In this document: piece by piece, positions 24,300-33,749 of the stretch
How positions within the stretch are numbered: position 1 is the first letter of the stretch
Layout of the letters: each line of letters begins with the position of its first letter
DNA from: Firmicutes bacterium UBA5201
Lineage (GTDB): Bacteria > Bacillota > Clostridia > Peptostreptococcales > Acidaminobacteraceae
Assembly: GCA_002412775.1 (NCBI GenBank)
Contig: DHVT01000023.1
Coordinates: 1 to 64,000, forward strand
DNA: 64,000 bases
Reading direction: 5' to 3'
Notes under the pieces: model-generated
Databases searched by the model: none
What the model was told of the DNA's origin: nothing
What the model saw: the letters and a program-made list of their open reading frames with translations, nothing else
Program-made: the position numbers and the translations under genes

Positions 24300-26750
24300 T
24301 CAAAGCGCCTTAATTGTTTCTATCAACGTTTGTTGATCAACAGGTTTTGAAAGCAGAAATCCTTGATAAATAAAACAACCTAAAGCACTTAGTCCTTCTA
24401 ACTGTTCCTGAGTCTCAACACCTTCTGCGATGATTTGTGCATCAATTTTCACTGCCAGGTCGATCATTGTAGAGATAACCTTTGAAACTTTAGGTTTTTC
24501 TAGAAAGGTATCCACAAATGTACGATCTATTTTTATGGCATGTACTGGAAACTCACTCAAATAGGTCAGGGATGAATATCCCGTTCCAAAATCGTCTAGA
24601 TGTATCTGATAGCCTAGTTCCATAAGTTTTATGATATTTTCTTTTACAAGTGTCAAATTTTTAGAAAATGCCGTTTCTGTGATTTCGAAGATTAATGACC
24701 CACGCGCTGTCTTATTTCTTTTGACTTCTTCTTCAATGCGGTCAATAAACTGCGGATCCAGTAGCTCAACCACGGAAATATTCACGGACATGGGCAATAT
24801 GATCTCATGCACCACTCTTAATTCAGATTGGAATTTAAGCACCTCAGAAATCATGAACTGGTCAAGTTGATCAATTAAACCCAATTTTTCTGCCCTTGTG
24901 ATAAAATCAGCAGGGGGTATATTGCCTAGCTTCCCATATTTCCAGCGCATCAAAGCCTCAGCGCCGATAATATGACCACTATAATCATATTGTGGTTGAT
25001 ACACTATTGAAATTTCATTTAGTTTTATCGCTTGAAACAAACCCGATTCAATTTGTGTTTCATAATTGCGCTTTTGATGTAAAACATCATCAAACCATGT
25101 CATGTCACTTTCATGGTTTAAACTAAGCTGATTACTGAGCATCGCAGCTTCCGCTTTTTCCAGGATTTCTAGACCTTGATCGTCCTCGAAAGATTGTTGA
25201 TTCAGCAAAATTCCACCCACAGCAAGTGAAACTTTGATGGTCAGTGCATCAAGTAGTTTCATGGAAGCGACTTCTTTCTTGATATTTTGGATCATTGTGT
25301 CAATGTTTTTGAAGTGTGCTTCACCTAAAAGCAAACCGAATTTACCCATGGCCAAATCATAGAGTTGTGCAGACTCGTCTTGTGGCATATGTTTGCTCAC
25401 TGCAAGTCCAACTCTATAATGCATCAATTCTAAGATCGTTTGTCCCACGGTTTCAGAGTAATGGTTTAATTCTTTATAACTTAAGCAGATAAGGGCGAAC
25501 TCATCTGATTGAACTTTTTTGTTTAAGGTTTGAATCAAATAATCACGGTTGTAAAATCCTGTTTTTGCATTGTGAAACGCATAGAACTCCACTTGATCCT
25601 TATACAGGTTTAGGGCGTCGTAGTTTTCTCTTAATGTTTCTTCAGATGCTGCCATTTCTTCGTAAAGTGCCTGAATTTCCATGTAATTTTGAGCGAGTTC
25701 ATTCTCTCTTTGAAGTATGTTTTCCCGCATGTTTTCAAATGTCATGGCAAATTGACCAATTTCATCCTTTTGATGCAACAAGTCAGATGAAATCTCCTCA
25801 GCATAGGCTCCACTGCTGATTTGCTCTGCGTGAGTCCTCAATCGAATGATTGGTGTCGAAATTTTTCTGCTTATTGCACTTGCAATCAATATTGAGATGC
25901 CAAATGTCACGATATAGATCATTAGAAACTTGGTCATGGTTTCGCTTACGCCGCTGTAAAAAAATGTGGTAGGAACTGAAATCCATAACACCCAGGGGAC
26001 ATTTTTCAACTTTGAAGCGACGTATGTTTGATCCTCAAGCTCAAACGAGCTTACATCTTTGTCGAAACCTTCTATTAAGTCATTAACCATAAGTGCTTCT
26101 GGTTGATTGTTGAAAATCTCTGGATTATGATACGCGACTAAGAGGCCATTTTCATCGATTAACAAAGTCTTTGCCCCGTTAGGAACCGTATAGGACTTAA
26201 GTCTCTGTGAAAGTTCGTCTAAATTGATGGCCATATTTAAGATGCCCTGTACATTTTGGTCCATAACGCGCTTTCTAAGCACCGTTACGATATTGCCCGT
26301 CCCAGAATCATATGAAGGAAAATCCACAAAAACGGATGCCCTTTCAGAAACCAGCTTGACCCAATATCTATTTTCCCAAGTGTACCCTTCAGGCGGAATC
26401 CAGCCATCTGAACTGGTGAAATGTCCTGAGTCTTGTAAGGTATTAAAGTAGCTATATAGCATATATTCATTTGAACTGCCCATATTATAGGTGAACGCTG
26501 CCATACTTTCTTCAGAGTAATCCCCTATATGTGTCAACGCACTAACTTGACCATCCAAATACCCCTTTTGCAACTGTATGAAGTTATCCATCTCAAGTGC
26601 TAATTCCTTAGCCAAAGAATTAATGTACGCTTCATTACTTGCCTCAACCATGGTTTTGCTACGAAATGTTCCGTATACGGAAATTACCGTTGCAACAATC
26701 AAGGTAATGATAAAAGCCATTATTAATATCTTAAATCGGATCGACTTCAT
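24300..26750 (-). CDS. Membrane sensor with HAMP, degenerate GGDEF and EAL
   Basis: 816 residues. Membrane helices at about 5-28 and 270-292 flank a dCACHE-type extracellular domain, then HAMP, a coiled coil (ENELAQNYMEIQALYEEMAA), a GGDEF domain (about 390-550) and an EAL domain (about 560-816). The GGDEF signature is replaced by MGKFGLLL, so no cyclase activity is expected. The EAL keeps GAEALMRW, SVNIS, EITE, DDFGTGYSS, KIDRTFV and EGVETQEQ, so phosphodiesterase activity is likely. It stands beside CheY and CheX-like genes and was probably an environmental c-di-GMP sensor. Confidence 0.92.
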   Translation of the reverse strand: MKSIRFKILIMAFIITLIVATVISVYGTFRSKTMVEASNEAYINSLAKELALEMDNFIQLQKGYLDGQVSALTHIGDYSEESMAAFTYNMGSSNEYMLYSYFNTLQDSGHFTSSDGWIPPEGYTWENRYWVKLVSERASVFVDFPSYDSGTGNIVTVLRKRVMDQNVQGILNMAINLDELSQRLKSYTVPNGAKTLLIDENGLLVAYHNPEIFNNQPEALMVNDLIEGFDKDVSSFELEDQTYVASKLKNVPWVLWISVPTTFFYSGVSETMTKFLMIYIVTFGISILIASAISRKISTPIIRLRTHAEQISSGAYAEEISSDLLHQKDEIGQFAMTFENMRENILQRENELAQNYMEIQALYEEMAASEETLRENYDALNLYKDQVEFYAFHNAKTGFYNRDYLIQTLNKKVQSDEFALICLSYKELNHYSETVGQTILELMHYRVGLAVSKHMPQDESAQLYDLAMGKFGLLLGEAHFKNIDTMIQNIKKEVASMKLLDALTIKVSLAVGGILLNQQSFEDDQGLEILEKAEAAMLSNQLSLNHESDMTWFDDVLHQKRNYETQIESGLFQAIKLNEISIVYQPQYDYSGHIIGAEALMRWKYGKLGNIPPADFITRAEKLGLIDQLDQFMISEVLKFQSELRVVHEIILPMSVNISVVELLDPQFIDRIEEEVKRNKTARGSLIFEITETAFSKNLTLVKENIIKLMELGYQIHLDDFGTGYSSLTYLSEFPVHAIKIDRTFVDTFLEKPKVSKVISTMIDLAVKIDAQIIAEGVETQEQLEGLSALGCFIYQGFLLSKPVDQQTLIETIKAL

Positions 26751-26779
26751 ACGTTCACCAACTTCTCTTCAGATTAGTC

Positions 26780-27646
26780 TTACATGCCAATTATTAAACA
26801 AACAACCCCAAAATCAGTATGGAAAGGTATTTTGTACAAATTGTCACCCAATGGAACGTCGTTTTCTTTATGGCTCTGAATTTCCAAATCAAACTTTGAA
26901 TCCATGTCAGACATATTCACTGCAAATAGACCATTGTGAAGGTTTAGGAATTCCTTGCAAACATCAATTGTAAATTCATCTATGACTTCAATAGTCTCAC
27001 CTGCATACTTTGATGAAAAAGAAATCAATACACTCTCGTCTGCCGTGTAAGCTGTATAAAGTTCTTGATCACCTTTCAATTTTTGCTCAAATAAGTATTT
27101 GAATTTCTCATCGCCATTCAATTTTACAGGTTCAGAGATGTAAACCTCATTGGTTATAAAACGAATGATATTTTTATAAAAAAGCGTTACATACTCTTTG
27201 ATAACTTGATTCTCAGTATTGATTATGTTGTAGATCACTTCATCGACCTTGCCATTTTTTAGTTCATCAAATGATTCGTCTGATATGCCGTAATATCTCT
27301 TGTAAGTGTTCAGTGCTTCGGCAAACTCTTCAAGGGTCATATATCCAAGATCTACAATTGTTTGAGCCATTTTAAGGTGCTCAGATTGTTGCATATTCAA
27401 AATCTTCTCGAGATTCACTTCTGTCAAATAGTCAAATTCCACAGCAATCTCACCAAATCTTTTATCATGCTTCTTTTGTAAATTGTTGATCACCACAACC
27501 TGGGTTGGGGTTAAGAATCCTTCATCGATCGCAATCATACCCAGTCTCAATCTGGTGCTTTTAATGTTCTGAAAAACAATATTGAGTTCCTCTGCAGAAA
27601 CAAGATCATTATTGAGTAAAAACTGTCCGAAAAATTGAGTAAACAT
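26780..27646 (-). CDS. CheX-like chemotaxis protein
   Basis: 288 residues from the ATG at 27646, next to the CheY stop with GGGAGG between. The N-terminal ~130 residues are helical repeats (FGQFLLNNDLVSAEELN, FDYLTEVNLEKILNMQQ) like those of GspE-N or MshEN domains. The C-terminal half resembles CheX (FYKNIIRFITNEVYISEPVKL). CheX dephosphorylates CheY-P, so it probably acts on the adjacent response regulator. Confidence 0.75.
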   Translation of the reverse strand: MFTQFFGQFLLNNDLVSAEELNIVFQNIKSTRLRLGMIAIDEGFLTPTQVVVINNLQKKHDKRFGEIAVEFDYLTEVNLEKILNMQQSEHLKMAQTIVDLGYMTLEEFAEALNTYKRYYGISDESFDELKNGKVDEVIYNIINTENQVIKEYVTLFYKNIIRFITNEVYISEPVKLNGDEKFKYLFEQKLKGDQELYTAYTADESVLISFSSKYAGETIEVIDEFTIDVCKEFLNLHNGLFAVNMSDMDSKFDLEIQSHKENDVPLGDNLYKIPFHTDFGVVCLIIGM

Positions 27647-27647
27647 T

Positions 27648-28010
27648 TTATACCTCCCTGCAGAACTTGTCGATTGTTCTCTTAAGCACATCCACTTCAA
27701 CAGGCTTTTGAATAAAATCAACCGCACCCGCTTTAAGCGCTTTACTCAAATTGTCTTTGGTGCCCACCGATGAAAGCATAACCACTTTTGCCATCTTGTC
27801 AAAATCAATAATTCCGTTTACTGCACCAATGCCATCCAGTTCTGGCATGATAATATCCATGAACACCAAACAAGGCTTATTTTCTTTGTAAATATCAATC
27901 GCTGAACTGCCATTGGATGCTTCAAAAATCTCAAAATCCCCTAATTCCAAAATCATATTCGTCAACTGTCGCCTGATCATTGTCGAATCGTCACAGATCA
28001 ATATCTTCAT
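27648..28010 (-). CDS. CheY-like response regulator
   Basis: 120 residues, a lone receiver domain. Acid pocket DD at 7-8, phospho-Asp in FMDIIMPELDG, switch Ser in VVMLSSVG, and Lys in FIQKPV. AAAAGGGGGA is upstream. It is followed directly by the CheX-like gene, so phosphorylation of this regulator is probably reset by it. Confidence 0.93.
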   Translation of the reverse strand: MKILICDDSTMIRRQLTNMILELGDFEIFEASNGSSAIDIYKENKPCLVFMDIIMPELDGIGAVNGIIDFDKMAKVVMLSSVGTKDNLSKALKAGAVDFIQKPVEVDVLKRTIDKFCREV

Positions 28011-28108
28011 TGTATCCCCCTTTTGTTTCTTTGTTAATAAATTTTAACATTTATTGCAACTCTTATCAATTCTTTCAGTATTCTTTGTTGCGTTTATATG
28101 GTAAATTT

Positions 28109-28141
28109 AAAAAACCTTCTTGCTCATGAAGAAGGTTTTTT
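28109..28141. terminator. Terminator at the yaaA 3' end
   Basis: AAAAAACCTTCTT and its complement around GCTCATG, with U runs on both sides. The yaaA stop codon lies in the loop. It works for the minus strand and possibly also the other. Confidence 0.8.
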
Positions 28142-28885
28142 TGCATCCCTTAAAAAGACGAATGTGCGATGATCGGATAAATGCTCTGCAAAAACATAAC
28201 CTGAACGAGTGAATGTCTTGAGCTCTTCAACGGCTTCAATCTTATTTTCTGCCATAAATTTGACCATTTCACCTCTTGCCATCTTTACAAGTGTGCCTTT
28301 CTCAATCACTTTTCCGCCAATCATCTCACCAAATACACAGGTGACAAATCGAATATCGGGATTCAAATATTTGATCACACACTGACTGTACTCTTTTGAA
28401 GCCAAGTTCACAATGCAGTGGCTTTCCAAGAAAAGCTGATCAGCAAGCTTACGGTTCCAAAATTCGTAGAGCGAGTCGAAGTCATCTCCTATCAGTTTGG
28501 CCTTCATTTCCAATCGGTAAGGAACAACGCCATCAAAAGGACGCAGTATGCCATAAAAGCCTGACAATATGCGCAAATGTTTTTCAAGATAAGCATATTC
28601 ATCGGTTTCCAGCACTCCAGCAGCCATGTTCTGATACTGTATACCTTCATATGAGATGATTGCAGGTGTCAATTGGCTGTACAGGTCCATCGCTTGCAGC
28701 CGCTCATGGTTTAGCTCGGTTATAACGTCACTGCACTGCCATAACGATTTCAATTCCGTGCGTCCCAATCTTTTCAAATAGGCCTTCAAGCATTCCGATT
28801 CATCAATAAACTGGGGCAATTGATGATGATTGAATGAATCCGTGTCCACTTTCATCTTCTTTGCAGGAGATATTATGATTCTCAT
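28124..28885 (-). CDS. yaaA: YaaA (DUF328) peroxide-stress protein
   Basis: 253 residues. The family start MRIIISPAKKM and the conserved FYGILRPFDGVVPYRLEM are clear. YaaA limits intracellular free iron under peroxide stress in E. coli and binds DNA. AAAGGAG precedes the ATG. It lies downstream of a structured region at 28935-29083 and has its own terminator. Confidence 0.93.
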   Translation of the reverse strand: MRIIISPAKKMKVDTDSFNHHQLPQFIDESECLKAYLKRLGRTELKSLWQCSDVITELNHERLQAMDLYSQLTPAIISYEGIQYQNMAAGVLETDEYAYLEKHLRILSGFYGILRPFDGVVPYRLEMKAKLIGDDFDSLYEFWNRKLADQLFLESHCIVNLASKEYSQCVIKYLNPDIRFVTCVFGEMIGGKVIEKGTLVKMARGEMVKFMAENKIEAVEELKTFTRSGYVFAEHLSDHRTFVFLRDAKKPSS

Positions 28886-28934
28886 TGTTTACTCCTTTTC
28901 TTTCAAATACTCAATGTTGCTCGTATGAATAAAT

Positions 28935-28984
28935 AAAATAGTTCTCTCAAAGCTTATGAACTAAGCCACGTCGGGAACTATTTT
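28935..28984. promoter_or_regulatory. Hairpin in the yaaA leader
   Basis: AAAATAGTTC (28935-28944) and its complement (28975-28984) enclose a 30-base loop holding a smaller AGCTTA/TAAGC stem. T-rich on the plus side. It may be a terminator, or a leader element of yaaA. No known riboswitch was recognised. Confidence 0.45.
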
Positions 28985-29003
28985 TTAAATGTCATTGCTA
29001 GAT

Positions 29004-29083
29004 GAAAAAAGGACCTTGTGTGTCGATCATCTCATGAAATTCCAACACAATTAACAATTCATCTCGATCTCAGACACTGGTCC
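29004..29083 (-). terminator. Long structured terminator after frlD
   Basis: GGACC (29079-29083) pairs with GGTCC (29011-29015), with inner GTGTC/GACAC and GATC/GATC pairs, and a T run on the minus strand at 29004-29010. It ends the Amadori-product operon. Confidence 0.65.
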
Positions 29084-29151
29084 TCCTCTAATCAATAGCT
29101 TTAACCAATTATACCATAAACCCGACAACAGGATTTTCAGATTAGCTGTCG

Positions 29152-29949
29152 TTACCATGCACCATAATAGCCAATAGTTATGCTACTGCTTAGCGCACCT
29201 TGTCTCATGCACTCTATAATTGACCGCCCTTCAAGTATTCCCATCAAAAACCCAGCTATATAACTGTCCCCTGCACCCATGCTATCTATGACTTCACACT
29301 CTATTATTCCAAAGCTTATGAACTCATTGCCATCATAGGCGATACTGCCTTTTTTCCCTCTAGTGACAACGACCACACGTGGACCTCTGGGTTTGACGGA
29401 TTTCATAAACTCATGCAACTCTTCATCGCTTTTGCTATCATCTGAGAAAAATGCATAATCCACATACGGTATCGCATCAAGAGTGATCTCATGATCGGGC
29501 TTGTCCGCAAAATCAAAGGCCACTAAGATTCCTCTTTCTCTAATTTTATGAAGTTCGGATTCGATCATACCCCATATACCGGTTACAACCAGATCATGGC
29601 TACATAAAAAGTCTATGTCCTCTTCTGTCAATTTGAACTTCGCCATGACGCCTTCATCATAATCCCCTAGAACTCTGTCCCCATTTTCGATTTCAACATG
29701 AGTGACTGCAGTCTTGCCGTCAAGCACTTTCAAATGCGACGTATCGACGCCTTTGGCTGTAATGGCATCAACCATGAATTTTCCATATTCATCTGTGCCT
29801 ACGACACCTGTATATGAAGCTACTCCATTCATCCTTTTCACATACACTGCTACATTGACTGGATTCCCACCTGGAAAATACTCTCCGGTACTGTCATATA
29901 AATCTATACAATTGTCGCCTACAGTTGCTATCCTAATTGTTTTTTTCAT
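29152..29949 (-). CDS. frlD: Fructoselysine 6-kinase (PfkB family)
   Basis: 265 residues. PfkB N-terminal motif FPGGNPVNVAVYVKRM, and the C-terminal signature DSMGAGDSYIAGFLMG with the catalytic Asp. Sequence GDNCIDLYDSTGEYFPGG is typical of FrlD. It phosphorylates fructoselysine at C6 for cleavage by FrlB. GAGGGT is upstream. Last gene of the operon. Confidence 0.9.
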   Translation of the reverse strand: MKKTIRIATVGDNCIDLYDSTGEYFPGGNPVNVAVYVKRMNGVASYTGVVGTDEYGKFMVDAITAKGVDTSHLKVLDGKTAVTHVEIENGDRVLGDYDEGVMAKFKLTEEDIDFLCSHDLVVTGIWGMIESELHKIRERGILVAFDFADKPDHEITLDAIPYVDYAFFSDDSKSDEELHEFMKSVKPRGPRVVVVTRGKKGSIAYDGNEFISFGIIECEVIDSMGAGDSYIAGFLMGILEGRSIIECMRQGALSSSITIGYYGAW

Positions 29950-29956
29950 AAGACCC

Positions 29957-30778
29957 TCAACGTTCTGTTATTTTTTTAAATCTTTCTATCGCAAGCTTTG
30001 CATAAAGTGAAGGTTCGTTCATATACGCTGTCACCAGTTCAATTGTTGCTCCTCCATCATAACCACTGTCGCAAATTTCTTCAATAAGCTCTTTAAGAGG
30101 AATATTGCCCTCTCCCGGCATAAGATGGGCATCGCTTTTTCCATCACTATCTATGATATGAAAATGCTTGAGATGCTTTCCAAGTTTCTTCAAATAGCTC
30201 AAGATGCTCTCACTCTGCACATAGGGTGGAACAAGATCACACATTGCTCCAAAGTATGGTGAATCTATGTAATCAATAATCTCACAAAGATCATTTGCCG
30301 TTGTGCATACATTGGATTCAAAAGGAGTGAGGGCTTCAATGAGAAGTATGTGCTCTCTCTCCTGTGAAAAATCCACCAGCTCTCTGATACTTTTGGTCAG
30401 CCTCTCCCAAATTTCCTTGCTGGTGGCACTGTAACCGGCATGACCAGCTGATATTACCGTAAAATCCGCGCCAAGCTCTTTTCCCATTTCAATTGCAGTT
30501 TTCAGATATTCGATGGATTCTTTTCTTTGATCTTCGGAGCCAATCATATAATTGAACGGATAAGAATTATGCTCGGGTGTATAAACCCTAATAGGCATTT
30601 CATATTTGTCCCTAAGTTTCAACAAGTACTCTATATGGCCCCTTTTCAAGTCATAAGGATACGCATGGGGCCGTCCTCCCCACAATTCAATATAATCATA
30701 CCCGAATTTTTTAGCGTCTCTAAAGATATCCTCGAGATCATTTCGCTGATACCCCGATGTAAACATTCCAACCTTCAT
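29957..30778 (-). CDS. frlC: Fructoselysine 3-epimerase (xylose-isomerase-like TIM barrel)
   Basis: 273 residues. Metal-site features include EALTPFESNV, GAMCDLVPP, HIIDSDG and ATIELV. The start MKVGMFTSGYQRNDLEDIF is FrlC-like. It interconverts psicoselysine and fructoselysine. AAAAGGGGA precedes the ATG. It lies 8 bases from frlD and 89 from frlB across a hairpin. Confidence 0.88.
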   Translation of the reverse strand: MKVGMFTSGYQRNDLEDIFRDAKKFGYDYIELWGGRPHAYPYDLKRGHIEYLLKLRDKYEMPIRVYTPEHNSYPFNYMIGSEDQRKESIEYLKTAIEMGKELGADFTVISAGHAGYSATSKEIWERLTKSIRELVDFSQEREHILLIEALTPFESNVCTTANDLCEIIDYIDSPYFGAMCDLVPPYVQSESILSYLKKLGKHLKHFHIIDSDGKSDAHLMPGEGNIPLKELIEEICDSGYDGGATIELVTAYMNEPSLYAKLAIERFKKITER

Positions 30779-30800
30779 AAGATCCCCTTTTCCAGCTGTA

Positions 30801-30841
30801 AAAAAGCAGACTGCTTCAAAATCTGGAAACAGCCTGCTTTT
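30801..30841 (-). terminator. Intercistronic hairpin between frlB and frlC
   Basis: AAAAAGCAGACTG and the near-complement CAGCCTGCTTTT enclose 16 bases, with T6 on the minus strand after the stem. It probably reduces readthrough from frlB into frlCD. Confidence 0.65.
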
Positions 30842-30866
30842 ATAATGAGTAGCTCAGTAACAGCAG

Positions 30867-31862
30867 TTAATAATCAAGCTGTCTGTAATATCTTCTTATC
30901 TCCATTGGATGACAGTTCAGTTTTTCAATATGAGCATCTATCCTTGATGTGATCACTCTCATTAAAAGATGAGAAAGATGTCCTCTGAATTTTTCACTGA
31001 TTCCTCTCAGTTCATAATCCTTGGTGTCGATTATATTGTAGTTCGCACATATTTGGGGGAGAAATTTTGCAACCCTTTCGCTGAGTTTCCTCTGTGAATC
31101 CTCACCAACAAATACGGTGACCGCCGTATCTCTGTCTATGATTTCAAACATACCGTGGAAGAACTCTGCACTGTGAATGGATTTGGTTCTGATCCAATGC
31201 TGCTCTTCCCAGTAGCACATCGCATAGGAGTATGTCGCTCCATACTGGTTCCCTGCTCCAACAAAATAATGTATGCTATCATTCATGTGTCTCTTAGCTA
31301 TGCTCTCTCCGAGTACTTCTGCTGATTTTTCAACTTCAACAAGTCCACGTGCAAGATGCTCGTCCAGTTCAGCATACAGCTCGTGGTACTCATCGAACTC
31401 TCCTGCATTGAACATGAATCTATCCGCTGCCATAAAAAATTTAAGTTGCTCATTTTGGGGATATGAGATCAGGTAATCTGAAATTTTGGCAAGTTCTGTA
31501 TCAGGAAAATCAACAAATCCAATAATATCAGCGCCTTTTTCTTTGGCTTTTTTCATGCCATCGATCATTTCTGTGGTTCTGCCCGTAACAGAAGAGATAA
31601 TTACTATTGTACCTTCTCCTACTTTTTTATTTCCAGTGTGAATATACTCTGCGGCATTTTCGACAAAAAAATCAATTGAGGATCTTTCCTTCATGTGCAC
31701 TTCTGCCTGTAGACAGGATGCATATGTTCCGCCTATACCTAGCCAGCAGATGTTCTTGTATCCTCTTTTACATATTGCGTCTACAATAGACTCAATTTCG
31801 CCTCTGATGGCCAATGCACCATTTACACTATTCAGTTGCTTCTGTTCGTCAAATTTTAACAT
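30867..31862 (-). CDS. frlB: Fructoselysine-6-phosphate deglycase (SIS domain)
   Basis: 331 residues with two SIS domains. Sugar-phosphate site motifs: NICWLGIGGTYASCLQAEV and VIISSVTGRTTEMI. The C-terminal SIS part is HSAEFFHGMFEIIDRDTAVTVF. It splits fructoselysine-6-phosphate into glucose-6-phosphate and lysine. TAGGAGAG is upstream. It follows the binding-protein gene directly. Confidence 0.9.
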   Translation of the reverse strand: MLKFDEQKQLNSVNGALAIRGEIESIVDAICKRGYKNICWLGIGGTYASCLQAEVHMKERSSIDFFVENAAEYIHTGNKKVGEGTIVIISSVTGRTTEMIDGMKKAKEKGADIIGFVDFPDTELAKISDYLISYPQNEQLKFFMAADRFMFNAGEFDEYHELYAELDEHLARGLVEVEKSAEVLGESIAKRHMNDSIHYFVGAGNQYGATYSYAMCYWEEQHWIRTKSIHSAEFFHGMFEIIDRDTAVTVFVGEDSQRKLSERVAKFLPQICANYNIIDTKDYELRGISEKFRGHLSHLLMRVITSRIDAHIEKLNCHPMEIRRYYRQLDY

Positions 31863-31887
31863 GATTGTGCTCTCCTAGCTGCTTAGT

Positions 31888-32925
31888 TTATTCCCCAACT
31901 TTTAATTTTTGATAATAATCATTGTATATTGTAATCGCTTCGCCTACATCCTCTTGGAAAAACACATTTTCCTTGTAGTCAAAATCTCTTGCAGGGTCAT
32001 TTTTGTAAGCTTCAGAAGCGGCTTCTACTGCTGCATCGTTAGGACAAGAATATGGATATTCAACAAGGTTCTCAGCCATGATTTGAGGATCCGTGATGTA
32101 GTTTAGAAATTTTTCTGCAAGATCCACATGTTTGGCGCCCTTTGGGATTACATAGAGGTCAAAACCTAGCTGTACTGAATCTTTTTCAAAATCGGCTATT
32201 ACAAGATTATTGTTCGCTCCAAGTTCTGACATAGCCCAAGAAGCATTTCCATCATACGTGAACGCCACTGAAGCAGTTCCGTTTGTAAGATTTTGCTCCG
32301 CGTTTCCATAGGCTACAACATTATCATTGTATTTTACAAGCCATTCATACGCCTCTGCAATTTCACTCTCAATTGTCGAGTTAGGATCATAACCAAGTGC
32401 GACAAGTGCTATAGGAAATAAATTTCTAGCGCCATCTATTGATGCGATTTGACCCTTCAAAGCAGGATTTATGAGGTCATTATAGCTCTTGATTTCAATA
32501 GGGCTTGTGTCTTTATTGTAGATTATATAAATGTAATTCATTAGATAAGGTACACAGTACTCTTTTGCGGTCCAGTAGGACTCGTTGATGTTGGATGCGT
32601 TCGGAATATTTGCAAAGTTGATCTTCTCAACATATCCGCCATCTACAAGTGATTCCATGTAAGCATCACATGTCATAATAAGGTCATACTCTTTTCCGCC
32701 GCCAGCAGTAAGCTTTGTGATAGCATCTGCGTTATCGCTCATGTACGACAGATTCACCTTTGCGTTGTTTTCTTTCTCGAAGTTCGCGATGAGATCATCA
32801 GATATGTACTGCTGCCACATATAAATATTGAGTTCTGTACTTGCAGCTTCGGTCGTACCTGAACAACCAGTGAAAATGCCCATGATTAAAACCAGGGTTA
32901 AAAGAATCGAAATTGTCTTTTTCAT
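31888..32925 (-). CDS. PotD-type substrate-binding lipoprotein
   Basis: 345 residues. Signal peptide MKKTISILLTLVLIMGIFTG with lipobox FTGC. The mature part (LNIYMWQQYISDDLIANFEK; GKEYDLIMTCDAYMESLV) is of the spermidine/putrescine PotD family. Here it sits among frl genes, so it may bind Amadori compounds such as fructoselysine, a positively charged amine like polyamines. It overlaps the permease gene upstream by 4 bases. Confidence 0.85.
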   Translation of the reverse strand: MKKTISILLTLVLIMGIFTGCSGTTEAASTELNIYMWQQYISDDLIANFEKENNAKVNLSYMSDNADAITKLTAGGGKEYDLIMTCDAYMESLVDGGYVEKINFANIPNASNINESYWTAKEYCVPYLMNYIYIIYNKDTSPIEIKSYNDLINPALKGQIASIDGARNLFPIALVALGYDPNSTIESEIAEAYEWLVKYNDNVVAYGNAEQNLTNGTASVAFTYDGNASWAMSELGANNNLVIADFEKDSVQLGFDLYVIPKGAKHVDLAEKFLNYITDPQIMAENLVEYPYSCPNDAAVEAASEAYKNDPARDFDYKENVFFQEDVGEAITIYNDYYQKLKVGE

Positions 32926-33749
32926 AATATTCCCTCCGTCTTTTTGCGTTTTTTTAACGCGTTTTGAATTTTACTATTCAAAATCATTGCTATTACAATG
33001 ACAAGAATCATGATTGTGGTGAGTGCATTGATATCCGGTGTGACTCCCGATTTGCTCATTGATAGGATTAGAACCGGCAATGTTGAATTTTTTGAACCGG
33101 CAAGCATGTTGCTCATTACAACATCATCTATCGAAAGTGTAAATGACAGAAACGCGGCACTCATGACTCCAGGCATAATACTCGGAAGTGTAACATTGAA
33201 GAATGTCTGAATCCTACTGGCGCCCAGGTCCATGGAAGCCTCTTCGAGACTGTAACCATCACCACTTATACGGCCTTTGATCGTAACGACTCCATAAGGT
33301 ATACAGAACGTGCAATGTCCAATTAAAATGCTTCCCATTCCGAGAGCAAGTCCTACCTTCATAAAAATGATCAGCAGTGCGACTGCCATGACGATTTCTG
33401 GAACGATAATCGGTATATAAAGCATGTTGTTTACAAATTTTCTTCCCTTGAACTCATATTTTTTCAGACCAAGAGCCCCAATGGTGGCGATAGTGACAGA
33501 AATCACTGTTGCCAATACTGCAATTACAATCGAATACCATAGACTCCCGATTACAGTGGAATTGGCGAATAATTTTGAATACCACTGGGTTGTAAAGCCA
33601 TTCCAATAATAGTTGTATCTTTGATCGTTGAATGAAAATATCATCATCACCAATACTGGGATATATAATATCGTATAGATTAAAATCGAATAAATTGTAC
33701 CGATGAGCTCTACCCATCTTTTCCTTTGTTGTGTTTTTGAGATACTCAT
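32922..33749 (-). CDS. PotC-type ABC permease
   Basis: 275 residues, six membrane helices, coupling loop EEASMDLGASRIQTFFNVTLP at about residue 170. Starts right at the PotB-type stop. Probably part of the importer with the ATPase at 34633 and the binding protein at 31888. Confidence 0.88.
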   Translation of the reverse strand: MSISKTQQRKRWVELIGTIYSILIYTILYIPVLVMMIFSFNDQRYNYYWNGFTTQWYSKLFANSTVIGSLWYSIVIAVLATVISVTIATIGALGLKKYEFKGRKFVNNMLYIPIIVPEIVMAVALLIIFMKVGLALGMGSILIGHCTFCIPYGVVTIKGRISGDGYSLEEASMDLGASRIQTFFNVTLPSIMPGVMSAAFLSFTLSIDDVVMSNMLAGSKNSTLPVLILSMSKSGVTPDINALTTIMILVIVIAMILNSKIQNALKKRKKTEGIL

